A DNA stretch of 64,000 bases from Candidatus Thorarchaeota archaeon (GCA_016839245.1 JAEOUN010000067.1:41473-105472), one strand, 5' to 3'; counted from the stretch's first letter, positions 41,796 through 50,674 are shown. Program-made: numbers and translations. The notes: generated from the letters alone by a model not told the origin.

Positions 41796-41817
41796 TATTT
41801 TTTATCACTTTTTAATA
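41796..41817 (+). promoter_or_regulatory. Candidate promoter of rnpB
   Basis: An AT-rich stretch with TATTTTTTAT and TTTAATATA lies 12-33 bases before the P1 helix of rnpB, at the distance expected of a TATA box. Which of the two elements is used cannot be told. Confidence 0.35.
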
Positions 41818-41828
41818 TAGAGATGAAT

Positions 41829-42171
41829 GGCCTTGGAGCAAAAGAGCAACTGACGGTAGTCATTTATGACAGCTGAGGAAACTCCCGACTCATACCGACA
41901 GCAGTCCTGTTAAAACAGGGTGGTGAGAATCACGCTCTGGGAACAGAAACGGCACCTCCTGATAGGATACGACAATGATGCAGACTCGAATCTGCTGAGG
42001 ACCAATCAGGACAGGTTGAGACGGCCCATCACTGTTGAGCAATCTCAAGAATACATCGCTGAGGCGTCGGTCCAAGATGTAGGGTAGAGAGCATAGTTTG
42101 ATGTTGCTAGACCTCTTTTGGGTGACTAAATAAGGTGGAACAAAATCGGGGTTATTCTTTGGACCAGGGCC
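41829..42171 (+). ncRNA. rnpB: RNase P RNA
   Basis: The catalytic RNA that removes 5' leaders from tRNA. The ends pair as P1: GGCCTTGG (41829-41836) with CCAGGGCC (42164-42171). The conserved CR-I element GAGGAAACTCCCGA (41875-41888) pairs with TCGGGGTT (42146-42153) as helix P4, leaving a single bulged T (41883), the universally conserved bulge of P4. Between them lie the archaeal signatures GTGGTGAGAATCAC (P11/P12 region), GAACAGAAACGGCAC and GGTTGAGACGG. CR-V reads ACAAAAT instead of the common ACAGAAT. Length about 343 nt. The protein partner Rpp29 is at 22734-23018. No open reading frame covers this stretch. Confidence 0.9.
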
Positions 42172-42265
42172 ACTTTATATCATTGTTTTACTAGAATGTG
42201 GATATTCGAGTAAGGACTCAGACGAAGATTGATTGAACACAGAATGACTCCTGATAGTGATGCAT

Positions 42266-42805
42266 TCAGAATAGTAGATGCTGAATGTCTGCTTCTCTAT
42301 CCTCTGCGCCTAAGTCTTCCTCATCAAGGACTGAATATGCTGATGCCTCAAGACCTATCATATATGATCCTTTGAGAAAGATTGATAGAGGAAAAAAGAT
42401 TCTGAGTGTATCTTCCTGTATTTCTGAATCCAAGAGATATGATTCAACAATACCATCTTGAAATGCACAGGAGTAGATATGAGAATCATTACTTCCAACA
42501 AATTTCCCCACAATAGATAACCGGTACAAGTATCCGCTGACATCATCAATATCGCCAGATATGATTTCTCCTGCAACAACCAATTCAAGGACAATAAAGA
42601 AACCTTGCCTATAGGAGCGATAGGAGAGAATATCAGCATTTGGATCTGTAATATCACCTTCTGAATCTGTATGGGATATCTGCGTTCGATGAACCGGCAA
42701 ATATCCTATATACAATAGACTAAGCATCAATAGAATAATAGAAATCGAAACAAATATTGATGTTCTAGATTGCCAACCCAATCCTACTTTGATTCCTCCA
42801 AGCAC
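42266..42805 (-). CDS. Hypothetical protein with N-terminal membrane anchor
   Basis: 179 residues: one hydrophobic span near residues 15-35 (SIFVSISIILLMLSLLYIGYL), then an extracytoplasmic acidic domain of about 140 residues with alternating beta-strand character. No Cys pairs or catalytic motif. Not recognised. Leftward, downstream of Tsr3 and separated from rnpB by about 95 bases. Confidence 0.6.
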   Translation of the reverse strand: MLGGIKVGLGWQSRTSIFVSISIILLMLSLLYIGYLPVHRTQISHTDSEGDITDPNADILSYRSYRQGFFIVLELVVAGEIISGDIDDVSGYLYRLSIVGKFVGSNDSHIYSCAFQDGIVESYLLDSEIQEDTLRIFFPLSIFLKGSYMIGLEASAYSVLDEEDLGAEDREADIQHLLF

Positions 42806-42863
42806 ATTAAAATTAATATCAAATAATTAAATTATATGCCAAGCAAATAAAGTTTTTGAGAAA

Positions 42864-43385
42864 TTATCTAGTATGAGCATCAATGATCTCCTTTTGAATT
42901 GCTACTATCTCCGTACTAGAAGAACACTCAGCATAGGCCTCCAATAACTCATGATTGAGAGACAAGAAAGAATGACCCCACTTGAAGACAGACATGATCT
43001 TTTCAGCATACGCCTGAAATCCTGTGATATATAACGCAGCTGAGATAGCTTCTGCAGTTGATAGCTTGATTGGCTTATACGTGTTGATTGGATTTGCAGC
43101 AAGTAGGTATGGCAAAGCTCTCTGTACTCCCAATCTTGAGGAGGAAAAGATGTTCTCAGCCAGCTTCCAGGAGCAGTCTAGTGCAACAAGCCCGGAGTGA
43201 ATCATCGCATCTCTATCCGCTCTTGAGAGAGCAGTTTCAGCAACAGGATTCAACACAACTGAACGGGTAGGAATTTCCTTCATTGATCTAAGAAGGTGTC
43301 CATACTTCATTCTGGAGAGACGGATGCCAGTACACTTTTTGGGATCACATTGATCTGCATGATAGATGAATATCCGTGGTTCCAT
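42864..43385 (-). CDS. tsr3: 18S/16S rRNA aminocarboxypropyltransferase Tsr3 (DUF367)
   Basis: 173 residues. Transfers the 3-amino-3-carboxypropyl group of SAM to a hypermodified uridine in helix 31 of small-subunit rRNA. Motifs: ADQCDPKKCTGIRLSR near the N-terminus, VVLNPVAETALSRADRD, GLVALDCSWKLAE, RALPYLLAANPINTYKP and the C-terminal FKWGHSFLSLNHELLEAY. Standard archaeal length. Divergent from the zinc-finger protein gene. Confidence 0.92.
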   Translation of the reverse strand: MEPRIFIYHADQCDPKKCTGIRLSRMKYGHLLRSMKEIPTRSVVLNPVAETALSRADRDAMIHSGLVALDCSWKLAENIFSSSRLGVQRALPYLLAANPINTYKPIKLSTAEAISAALYITGFQAYAEKIMSVFKWGHSFLSLNHELLEAYAECSSSTEIVAIQKEIIDAHTR

Positions 43386-43469
43386 CGTGGTACTCCTTCA
43401 ACTGCTGATTTAGGTGATAGGACAAAGGATTTCTATGTTACTATAAATTGTCATGGAGAGGAACATATA

Positions 43470-43742
43470 ATGTTCTACGAACCCGGAAATTCCTGTGAGA
43501 TATGCAACAGCTCAGTTGATACAGTATCTAGATGCAAAATATGTGGAGCTCAGGTGTGTTCAGATTGCTTCGTTCCCTCAAAGGAGATTTGTTTGACATG
43601 CGACGAAGCATTGTGTGCTATTTGTGATGAATTCTTGGCCTCACGAGCCTGTAATGTATGTGGAAAATTAGTCTGTGAAGATCACGGAGTAAAAAGAGAC
43701 GAAGCAACAATATGTGAAGACTGTCAGAAGGAGATGCTATGA
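43470..43742 (+). CDS. Small B-box-like zinc-finger protein
   Basis: 90 residues with many Cys/His: CEICNSS, CKICGAQVCSDCF, CLTCDEALCAICDEF, CNVCGKLVCEDHGV, CEDCQ. The pattern is that of tandem B-box/treble-clef fingers, as in other archaeal proteins of unknown function. The ATG at 43470 has GGAG upstream; a longer open frame begins at 43296 but overlaps Tsr3 on the other strand. It overlaps the TiaS start by four bases, so the two are coupled; a role in RNA modification is possible. Confidence 0.7.
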   Translation: MFYEPGNSCEICNSSVDTVSRCKICGAQVCSDCFVPSKEICLTCDEALCAICDEFLASRACNVCGKLVCEDHGVKRDEATICEDCQKEML

Positions 43743-45067
43743 ACTTGAGTGATATCCATCTTGGGTTTGATGATATTGATAGCCCAGCTGGAGGATGTAC
43801 AACGCATTTTGCAAGCATCGTAGTGCAATACCTCTCTGAAAAAGGAGTCAAATGGTTGGACTACCCCAATCTGATTAGACTCAATCCGGGGATTCCATTT
43901 CGGACGCGCGGGAATGGAGCTGTTGCTTTAAGATTTAAGGCACCAATAGGAACAATTGATGATGTAATGGAGTTCATTGAAACGAATGTACATACATATG
44001 TAGATGTGGATTATCCTAATACAAATCCAGGCATAGTGGTTGTGACCGATGCAATTCCTGAAACTATTAGACAATTCGCGAAACAGGCACTATGGAGAGC
44101 AGTTCCCATCGAATTAGCCAGACGGATAATTACGAAATTGAACTTAAGATATTATAAACTCGGAAATGGAAGAGGACTCATAGGAGCATTATCATCAATA
44201 GGTAATACTCTTCAAAATGATCACACATACGAGTACATAGCATATCGATCAGTAAGCGAAACAGCAAGTCCTAGAGGAGTAGATAGAAACTCCGTGATCA
44301 AGATGGACAATGAAATGGGAGATAGAGTATTCTCGAATCTAGATAAAGACAAGTCCATAATTGATCCTCATGGACCAGATCCCGTATTATATGGCATTCG
44401 GGGAGAAACAGCTACAGATGTCATTGAGGCATCTAAGTATGTAAAAAGTAAGCAAGATGTGCAACGTTGGATGATTTTTCGAACAAATCAAGGGACAGCG
44501 GAGCATTTGACACATCTTGTTGGAATCAGAGACCTCAGACCGTATATGGCTGCAATAGTAAACGGTATTGTATCTTCCAAACCACGAATGATTGAAGGAG
44601 GTCATATGATATTCTCGATATCTGATGACACCTCATTGATAGATTGTGCAGCATATGAACCAACTCAAGATTTCAGAAAATTAGTGGCAGAATTACGTAA
44701 AGGTGATAAAATCAACGTATATGCTAGTGTTCGACCCAGTGCAAGAAAACACGGAAGAACCCTCAATCTTGAAGGATTGGAAATAGTGCAGCTGAATCCC
44801 ATACTGACCAAATTAAATCCCATCTGTCCTCATTGTTTTAAACGAATGAAGAGTGCTGGGAAAGATAAAGGGTTCAAGTGTGTAAGTTGTGGATTTAAAG
44901 ACCCAGATGCCAGGAAGCTTGAAAGTAAGATTGAGAGAGATTTAAAGCCAGGATTATATCTTCCGCCACCTAGTGCACAGAGGCATCTCACCAGACCATA
45001 TTCAAGGGTAGGAAAACATAACGAGGGAATACCACGTAATATTCTAACTGACTGGCATTTCCCCTGA
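43739..45067 (+). CDS. tiaS: tRNA(Ile2) 2-agmatinylcytidine synthetase TiaS
   Basis: 442 residues. Converts C34 of tRNA-Ile2(CAU) to agmatidine so it reads AUA. IHLGFDDIDSPAGGCTTHFAS is the N-terminal kinase-like motif, FRTRGNGAVALRF and RGLIGALSSIGNTLQNDHTYEYIAYR are typical TiaS segments. An OB-like region follows (GDKINVYASVRPSARKHGRTLNLEGLEIVQL), then a C4 zinc ribbon (CPHCFKRM ... CVSCGFKD). Converges on the uS11 gene with a 33-base gap. Confidence 0.93.
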   Translation: MNLSDIHLGFDDIDSPAGGCTTHFASIVVQYLSEKGVKWLDYPNLIRLNPGIPFRTRGNGAVALRFKAPIGTIDDVMEFIETNVHTYVDVDYPNTNPGIVVVTDAIPETIRQFAKQALWRAVPIELARRIITKLNLRYYKLGNGRGLIGALSSIGNTLQNDHTYEYIAYRSVSETASPRGVDRNSVIKMDNEMGDRVFSNLDKDKSIIDPHGPDPVLYGIRGETATDVIEASKYVKSKQDVQRWMIFRTNQGTAEHLTHLVGIRDLRPYMAAIVNGIVSSKPRMIEGGHMIFSISDDTSLIDCAAYEPTQDFRKLVAELRKGDKINVYASVRPSARKHGRTLNLEGLEIVQLNPILTKLNPICPHCFKRMKSAGKDKGFKCVSCGFKDPDARKLESKIERDLKPGLYLPPPSAQRHLTRPYSRVGKHNEGIPRNILTDWHFP

Positions 45068-45100
45068 ATCCTATAAAAGTCGAGAGTCTGCTGATGATAA

Positions 45101-45502
45101 CTATACTCTTCTTCCGCGACGGCCGCCTCTTTTACGAGTTCCATCATGGGGCATAGGAGTGACTTCATCAATTATACCGATTCTTAAACCAGCTCTACTT
45201 AGAGCTCTAATTGCTGCTTGAGCACCAGGACCAGGAGTCTTGGGACCATGTCCACCAGGAGCACGTACACGAATATGAATTCCATAGACACCCTTGTCTT
45301 TTGCTTCGCGAGCAGCTTGGAAAGCAGCCTGCATAGCAGCGTGGGGTGAGGACTCATTTCTATCAGCTTTTACCATCATACCACCAGAATATCGAGCAAG
45401 GGTTTCAGCTCCAGTGATGTCAGTCACATGAATGATTGTATCATTATATGAGGCATAAATATGTGCGATAGCCCATTTATCCGCTTTCTCTTCACTACTC
45501 AA
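45101..45502 (-). CDS. rps11: Ribosomal protein uS11
   Basis: About 133 residues. [44 protein letters not shown] segment, [29 protein letters not shown] and the ending [13 protein letters not shown] [19 protein letters not shown] are present. TTG 45502 is the start, preceded by GGGAGGCG eight bases upstream and lying inside the end of uS4. In most archaea rpo3 (rpoD) follows; here the operon ends. Confidence 0.94.
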   Translation of the reverse strand: MSSEEKADKWAIAHIYASYNDTIIHVTDITGAETLARYSGGMMVKADRNESSPHAAMQAAFQAAREAKDKGVYGIHIRVRAPGGHGPKTPGPGAQAAIRALSRAGLRIGIIDEVTPMPHDGTRKRGGRRGRRV

Positions 45503-46175
45503 GATCTTCGCCTCCCATATCTTCCATATCATCATCGGTCACTGGCTCATCATAGTCAGATTCCATATTTGATTGAACACCTCTTGATGATCTTGGACCA
45601 TGTCTACGAGGACCTTCTTCATCTTCTTCAGGTGCTGCAGTGATTCTGGTAGCTGCATCAGAGGCAGCCATCCTTGCAGGATGTGATGAATCATTTAATG
45701 CTGATTTTGCAGTGTAAGTAATTCTGTCACTTTCATTAATTGCAATTAATCGTGCAGGAGTAGTGATTCTTGCCTGATCAAGAGCAATATGACCATGTGT
45801 AACTAACTGTCTAGCATGATGCAATGAAGCCGCCAATCCTTTTCTGAAGACAACTGTCTGCAATCGTCGTTCCAAGAGATTTTCAAGGGTCAAGTCAAGA
45901 ACACTATCAAGAGTAGGTTCTGCGGTAAGTATTCCAAGACGAGATAATTTTGTGACAAGTTCCTTCTCGGTCTGAGCTCGCTCTGAAGGAGGAAGAGCAA
46001 GTAACTGACGGGCCTGTCGTCGGTAATTTGAAAGCTCGGTTCTATGCTTCCATAATTCTTTCTTATTTCTAAGACCATAGAGACCGACTAATTGAAGCTC
46101 CTGTTCAAATCTATCAGAATCAAAAGGACGCTTCGGTGAAACGTATTTTTTCTTTTGTCTTCGTGGATCACCCAT
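45495..46175 (-). CDS. rps4: Ribosomal protein uS4 with acidic C-terminal tail
   Basis: 226 residues. N-terminal [29 protein letters not shown] is archaeal, and the S4 domain ends [30 protein letters not shown]. The final 45 residues are an acidic, Ser/Asp/Glu/Met-rich tail ([29 protein letters not shown]), longer than typical. Primary 16S rRNA binder. Between uS13 and uS11, standard archaeal order. Confidence 0.95.
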   Translation of the reverse strand: MGDPRRQKKKYVSPKRPFDSDRFEQELQLVGLYGLRNKKELWKHRTELSNYRRQARQLLALPPSERAQTEKELVTKLSRLGILTAEPTLDSVLDLTLENLLERRLQTVVFRKGLAASLHHARQLVTHGHIALDQARITTPARLIAINESDRITYTAKSALNDSSHPARMAASDAATRITAAPEEDEEGPRRHGPRSSRGVQSNMESDYDEPVTDDDMEDMGGEDLE

Positions 46176-46191
46176 ATTTTATTACCCCTAT

Positions 46192-46641
46192 CTACAATTT
46201 CTTCCTTGAAACACCTACAGCGACTCCACCGCGTCCTGTTGTTCGAGTATGTTGGCCTCTTACCTTCAAACCAAGTGAATGCCGTATACCTCTCCAAGAC
46301 TTGATTCTACGAAGTCTATCAATATCATTTCTCTGTGCAAAATCAAGATCAGAACCAGTCAAATGCAACATCTTTCCAGACATTCTGTCTCGTGGCCTAT
46401 TGATGAACCAATCAGGTAGTCCGGCGGCTATTGGATCTTTGAGAGCTTTTTCAATCTTAGAGATTGAAGCATCTGAAATATACCCCAGACGTAGATTCGG
46501 ATCTAATTCGAGGTGAGTTATCAAGGTCTTTGATAGTCGAAGACCAACACCCCTGATCCTCGTAAGTCCCTGAATTAGACTCTCTTGGCCATCAATGTCA
46601 GTTCCACCGACACGAACAATATGTTTGTATTCTTGAGACAT
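46192..46641 (-). CDS. rps13: Ribosomal protein uS13
   Basis: About 149 residues. EYKHIVRVGGTDIDGQESLIQGLTRIRGVGLRLSKTLI at the N-terminus (split: IRVGGTDIDGQ and LTRIRGVGLRLSK) and RSWRGIRHSLGLKVRGQHTRTTG with a basic tail at the end. ATG 46641 has GAGGT eight bases upstream. Head protein contacting tRNAs. First gene of the uS13-uS4-uS11 operon. Confidence 0.95.
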   Translation of the reverse strand: MSQEYKHIVRVGGTDIDGQESLIQGLTRIRGVGLRLSKTLITHLELDPNLRLGYISDASISKIEKALKDPIAAGLPDWFINRPRDRMSGKMLHLTGSDLDFAQRNDIDRLRRIKSWRGIRHSLGLKVRGQHTRTTGRGGVAVGVSRKKL

Positions 46642-46743
46642 GGTCTGTAACCTCATTCTGACTGGTTAGAGGCTTGTTCGCCTCTTTTGCGTTCCTTATA
46701 ACCATTGTCATAGAGAAGCTGTTTTTGAAGGTGTTTTTAGGGA

Positions 46744-47199
46744 TTGATAGGAATTTTATCTTGGGGATTATTCTTGTCGCAAGAAGTTGCCATAACACCT
46801 TCAGTAATAGCAAGTATACCGGATTTACTGAAAAGAATTTTGATAGAGAATATTTCGAACGAGAAGAGATCGAACCATAAGAATATCCTTGTATCAAGCA
46901 ACAGTCTGGCAAATAGATTCATCTTTGAAAGATGGGAAATTCGGTCTTCCCAGCGTCGGTATTACAAGAATCTGTTTTCAGAGATTCGAAACCATTGCCG
47001 ACGTATTTTTCGATATTATGAGAAAAAAGGTAGCATCCTGAGTCAAGAATCTACAAAATTGCAAAAATTTGGTGTGTATAAATTTGATGAGATTCGAGGA
47101 AATTTAATTCTCGGTTTTGTGCTAATAGATATTGATCAATCACTCATCAAGGAACTCATCTTTAGGAATATGTCTAAGAGAAAAGATGAAAAGGGATAG
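46744..47199 (+). CDS. Possible hypothetical protein, about 151 residues
   Basis: An open frame with TTG start directly after an in-frame TAG; GGTG lies about 14 bases upstream. The product is basic, with the plausible segments FERWEIRSSQRRYYKNLF and ILGFVLIDIDQSLIKELIF but no known domain. No other frame covers this stretch convincingly on either strand. The very low number of ATGs and the lack of a strong ribosome binding site leave open that it is a decayed gene or not expressed. Confidence 0.4.
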   Translation: MIGILSWGLFLSQEVAITPSVIASIPDLLKRILIENISNEKRSNHKNILVSSNSLANRFIFERWEIRSSQRRYYKNLFSEIRNHCRRIFRYYEKKGSILSQESTKLQKFGVYKFDEIRGNLILGFVLIDIDQSLIKELIFRNMSKRKDEKG

Positions 47200-47257
47200 G
47201 AAAAACAACTCTGATAAGCCCGGATAGCCAAGCCCGGTTCACGGCGACAGCCTGGAA

Positions 47258-47288
47258 CCTACAGTCGCCTGACGATTGTCGTATAGGC
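47258..47288 (+). other. tRNA intron at position 37/38
   Basis: 31 nt. It folds into CAGTCG/CGATTG (with one G-T pair) closed by a CCTGA loop, extended by CCTA/TAGG after an internal loop. The splice junctions (AA|C and GC|A) lie in three-base bulges around a central helix of which three of four pairs form, so it is a relaxed bulge-helix-bulge. Confidence 0.75.
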
Positions 47289-47312
47289 AGCTGTTCTCCA
47301 ATAGGAGGCATG

Positions 47313-47342
47313 AAAGCCAAAAAATGTGTTTGGTTTTGCTAG
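47313..47342 (+). other. tRNA intron in the T-arm (position 51/52)
   Basis: 30 nt. Eight-pair intron helix AAGCCAAA/TTTGGTTT (one G-T), loop AAATGTG. A 4-bp central helix GGCA/TGCT joins it to the exon, flanked by 3-nt bulges TGA and AGA. Cutting after the second base of each bulge gives exactly the ATGAG T-stem, following the archaeal splicing rule. Confidence 0.8.
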
Positions 47343-47394
47343 AGTTCGAATCTCATTCCGGGCGCCACTTCTTTAATTGTTGATTCTGGTGCCA

Positions 47395-48444
47395 TTAGAG
47401 TTTGGAAGGATTTCCGCCAATGAAGGATATCTCTCCCACATAGCTAATCTCCATCATTTCTCTAACTCGATCAGGTTCATGGGTATGTCCAAGAATCCAG
47501 GCAAGTTTTACAAAAGCTGCCTCGGAGGTCATATCGTATGCGCTCATGGCTCCAACATCCATTGCAGCTCTTCCAACCGCATAGAGGGAGAGGTCTGCTT
47601 GCCCAAAGGCACATTGAGAACTGATGACAACAAAACAACCTCGGTCGACTGCCTGTAATATACCCCCAGTCAATGCATTTTCATCTGTGGGAATATTACC
47701 TGATCCATACCCTTCAATGATAATTCCTTGATAACCTAAATCAATGATTCGTGATAATACCTGTGGAGGCATACCTGGAAATACCTTGAGCAGAAAGACG
47801 CTATCATCTAAACGTGTATCAAAACGAGGTAGAAGAGAGAGGTCTCTTTTCTTACGACCTTCATAGAGAACAATATCACGTGAAAGCAACCCAATTGGGG
47901 AAGGATCTATAGAATCAAATGCATCATATGAGTTCACACGGACTTTCTTTGTGCGGGTAGCTCGATGTATCTCACCATTGAATACAATACAGGTTTCTCC
48001 TAGATCGCTATAGGCTGCAACACGCATTGCGTCCAAGAGGTTTCTGGGACCATCACTCCAAAGCACACTTGCTGGTATCTGTGCCCCGGTGAATACAATT
48101 GGCTTCCCAAAGTCTTGAACCATAAAACTCACTGCTGCCGCTGAATAGACCATGGTATCGGTTCCGTGTGTCACAACAATTCCCTGCAAATCAGGAATCT
48201 CCTCATCAATCTCTTTGATAGCAGCTGCTATAGCCTGCCAGTGATGAGGTTGAGCATTTGCAGAGTCAAGTTGAAACAATTCACGCTTAATGACCTCAAT
48301 ATTTCCCATTCCTCTTGGCAGTCGCTCTAAGAGAGCATCGACAGATAGCCCTGGTCGAAGAGCACTGATACCCTCATCATAGATACTTGAGATTGTTCCA
48401 CCGGTAGTTATTAGACAAATCTTTGCATTCTGTTCTGAGGTCAT
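47395..48444 (-). CDS. L-asparaginase, type I
   Basis: 349 residues. First catalytic Thr in CLITTGGTISSIYDEG (about 10-25) and second Thr-Asp in GIVVTHGTDTMVYSAA near 95. IVFTGAQIPASVLWSDGPRNLLDA is also conserved. The extra N-terminal domain of GatD is absent, so it is a free asparaginase and not the tRNA amidotransferase subunit, although GatD is closely related. Converts asparagine to aspartate and ammonia. Confidence 0.85.
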   Translation of the reverse strand: MTSEQNAKICLITTGGTISSIYDEGISALRPGLSVDALLERLPRGMGNIEVIKRELFQLDSANAQPHHWQAIAAAIKEIDEEIPDLQGIVVTHGTDTMVYSAAAVSFMVQDFGKPIVFTGAQIPASVLWSDGPRNLLDAMRVAAYSDLGETCIVFNGEIHRATRTKKVRVNSYDAFDSIDPSPIGLLSRDIVLYEGRKKRDLSLLPRFDTRLDDSVFLLKVFPGMPPQVLSRIIDLGYQGIIIEGYGSGNIPTDENALTGGILQAVDRGCFVVISSQCAFGQADLSLYAVGRAAMDVGAMSAYDMTSEAAFVKLAWILGHTHEPDRVREMMEISYVGEISFIGGNPSKL

Positions 48445-48522
48445 ATTATTGTCCTCATGGAGGTAAATGTAAGAGGAGATTTATTCATGTTGTGATATAA
48501 TTCAAAATATTGGTGATTCAAT

Positions 48523-49725
48523 ATGTATGATCTTCTAGTTATTGGTGGAGGTCCCGGAGGTGCCACATGTGCTAGAAGAGCAGCACTGGAAGGACTGGAT
48601 GTAGCGCTTATTGAGAAAAAGGCTCATCCGCGGCAAAAGACGTGTGGAGGAGCTTTGAGTCCAAAAGCCATTAGCCTTCTAGATTTTGATATCTCACAAG
48701 TCGTTGAAAATGAGTTCAATATGGCAATTATTCATCGGCCATCAGGGCAAAGGACAATTCTTACGCGAGAAGGATTTAGAGGTCAACTAATCCAGCGAGT
48801 GCAATTTGATGAATATTTAATCAATAAAGCGAGGGAAGCAGGGGTTGATATTATTGAGGATACAGAGGTCATTGCAATTGAACAATTGCGGAAAGGAATT
48901 AGGGTATTAGGCAGAGGAGATTCATTCAAAGGGCACCTCTTAGTGGGAGCAGATGGCGTAAATGGTATATCTATGAAGCAGTTAGGCATTAGGAATCAGT
49001 GGGCGCAAGATGATGTTGCTGTATGTATTCAAGCTGAGGTGATTTTGGATAATAATGAAATGAAAAGAATAGTCCTGCAAGAAGATGCTACAAAGCAAAC
49101 AGCGATAGATCTCTATTATGGACTTGTAGAGTGGGGATACGCATGGTGCTTCCCATTAGGAAACAGACTGAATGTTGGTATTGGATGTCGACTAGACAGA
49201 GCGAGATTCCTTCGAGATGGATGGATTGCATTTTGCTCATTAATTGCCAAAGAAAAAAGAATCAATATGAAAATCGATCAACAAAATTCTGCACGAGTCC
49301 CACTAGGAGGAACAAAACAACGACATATTGGAAGGCGTTCCATGCTAGTCGGAGATGCCGCAGGATTCGTATCACCAGTAACCTGTGAAGGTATTTCCTA
49401 TGCAATAGAGTCAGGGATTCTTGCGGCAGAAGTAGCAATAGAGTCTGTGAGAAATAAATCTCCAACACACATCATTGAATATGAAAGGAGATTAAGCAGT
49501 ACTATTACGAAAGAACTTGATGATCTAAGAATTATTGCAAGAATATTGAACAAGTCAGATGCAAATATCGAGCTCATTTGTAAAATCGCTGATGATGACC
49601 CACTCATGAAAGAATACTTAATAGATTTGGTAGCGCGAGTCAACACACTTTCAAATCTCAAATCCAAGATAGTAAAACGGCTACTCACACATCACCCGCT
49701 AAAGGCAATTAGACTTGGTCTTTAG
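48523..49725 (+). CDS. Geranylgeranyl reductase family flavoprotein
   Basis: 400 residues. FAD-binding motifs: LLVIGGGPGGATCARRAALEG (2-22), the KTCGGALSPKAI segment, HLLVGADGVNGIS, and SMLVGDAAGFVSPVTCEGISYAIESG. The family saturates geranylgeranyl groups of archaeal phospholipids or chlorophyll side chains; some members act on menaquinone. With GGGP synthase in this window the lipid role is the likely one. Convergent with RNase Z, 3' ends overlapping by 17 bases. Confidence 0.88.
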   Translation: MYDLLVIGGGPGGATCARRAALEGLDVALIEKKAHPRQKTCGGALSPKAISLLDFDISQVVENEFNMAIIHRPSGQRTILTREGFRGQLIQRVQFDEYLINKAREAGVDIIEDTEVIAIEQLRKGIRVLGRGDSFKGHLLVGADGVNGISMKQLGIRNQWAQDDVAVCIQAEVILDNNEMKRIVLQEDATKQTAIDLYYGLVEWGYAWCFPLGNRLNVGIGCRLDRARFLRDGWIAFCSLIAKEKRINMKIDQQNSARVPLGGTKQRHIGRRSMLVGDAAGFVSPVTCEGISYAIESGILAAEVAIESVRNKSPTHIIEYERRLSSTITKELDDLRIIARILNKSDANIELICKIADDDPLMKEYLIDLVARVNTLSNLKSKIVKRLLTHHPLKAIRLGL

Positions 49726-50674
49726 ATGGAGGTGTGATACCTGAGTCAACGACCGTACATTCTCCATTCTTATCCATATTAATCTGCATAAGGTCTCTAG
49801 CCAGAATAGTATTTTTGAATATAGCAGATCCCTCATCTAAAATCTCAGAACCATCAAAGTATCGTGGACTATAGTGAGTTAGAACAAGAAGCTTGACTTT
49901 TGCGTCAAAGGCAAGCTGAGCCATTGCACGCGCAGTGGAGTGACCTCGATCTTCAGCTAGATCTGCATGTTCATCGGTATACATTGCCTCAGATATCAGC
50001 AGATCAACATTTTTGGCGGCATCTTCTAGTGCATCACAAGGACGAGTATCACCAGAATAAACAATTGTAAGAGGTTTAGGACGAGGTTCGGTTACATCTT
50101 CTGGGCATATTTTGGTGCCATTATCTAATGTGATTGTTTCTCCAGAGGCAAGCTGTCCCCAGAGTGGACCCTTTGGAATTCCAAGTTGTTTAGCTCTTGA
50201 TGGCAGAAATTCTCCAGTTGGTCGTTGAAGAGATATCTTGTATCCAAACGCATCACCACGATGATCAACCCTAAATGCTGTGACTGTTAGGTCTTCTTCT
50301 TGAAAGACAACACCGGATTCAATAGCATAGATGGTAGTTTCAAAGGTAGTACCCAGATTAATTGTGGATTGATTCACCTTTACATATTCGATGAGTTCCT
50401 TTGGTCCATAGATCTTCAAAGGTTTGACACGACCTAATAATGAAAATCTGAGAAGGAGTCCAGGAAGACCAAGAAGATGATCAGCATGAATGTGTGAGAT
50501 GAAGATTGCCATGTTCTTATTCAGACCAAGCCCGGCACGCTCAATCTGTCGTTGTATGTCTTCTCCACAGTCTAGTAGAAGTATCCATCCTTGATACCGA
50601 ACTGCAATGGCTGGAAGATTCCGATTCTCTGTGGGCATGCTACCTCCAGTTCCAAGAAAGACAATCTCTATCAT
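49709..50674 (-). CDS. rnz: Ribonuclease Z
   Basis: 321 residues. Matures tRNA 3' ends. IEIVFLGTGGSMPTENRNLPA at the N-terminus, the metal motif FISHIHADHLLGLPGLL near residue 58, then LTIVYSGDTRPCDALE, LLISEAMYTDEHADLAEDRGHSTA and LVLTHYSPRY as further ligand motifs of the metallo-beta-lactamase fold. Standard length for the short form. Works downstream of RNase P and upstream of CCA handling (the tRNA-Ser here encodes CCA). Confidence 0.94.
   Translation of the reverse strand: MIEIVFLGTGGSMPTENRNLPAIAVRYQGWILLLDCGEDIQRQIERAGLGLNKNMAIFISHIHADHLLGLPGLLLRFSLLGRVKPLKIYGPKELIEYVKVNQSTINLGTTFETTIYAIESGVVFQEEDLTVTAFRVDHRGDAFGYKISLQRPTGEFLPSRAKQLGIPKGPLWGQLASGETITLDNGTKICPEDVTEPRPKPLTIVYSGDTRPCDALEDAAKNVDLLISEAMYTDEHADLAEDRGHSTARAMAQLAFDAKVKLLVLTHYSPRYFDGSEILDEGSAIFKNTILARDLMQINMDKNGECTVVDSGITPPSKDQV

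Larger units (their letters stand above)
47218..47367 (+). tRNA. tRNA-Ser(GGA) with two introns
   Basis: Acceptor GCCCGGA/TCCGGGC with discriminator G and encoded CCA. D-stem GCC/GGC, as usual for tRNA-Ser. Anticodon stem ACAGC/GCTGT, loop CT-GGA-A/A giving anticodon GGA (47254-47256). Long variable arm CTCC-AATA-GGAG, as in class II tRNA-Ser. Intron 1 at 47258-47288 (31 nt) lies at the canonical 37/38 site. Intron 2 at 47313-47342 (30 nt) interrupts the T-stem between positions 51 and 52; after removal the stem is ATGAG/CTCAT around TTCGAAT. The mature length is 89 nt including CCA. Confidence 0.9.

Noticed and set aside
46598..46922. Minus-strand frames in the uS13 upstream region
   Set aside because: No ribosome binding site, overlapping the uS13 start and its promoter region.
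47395..48444. GatD (Glu-tRNA amidotransferase subunit)
   Set aside because: The N-terminal GatD-specific domain is absent and no gatE is adjacent, so plain asparaginase is preferred.
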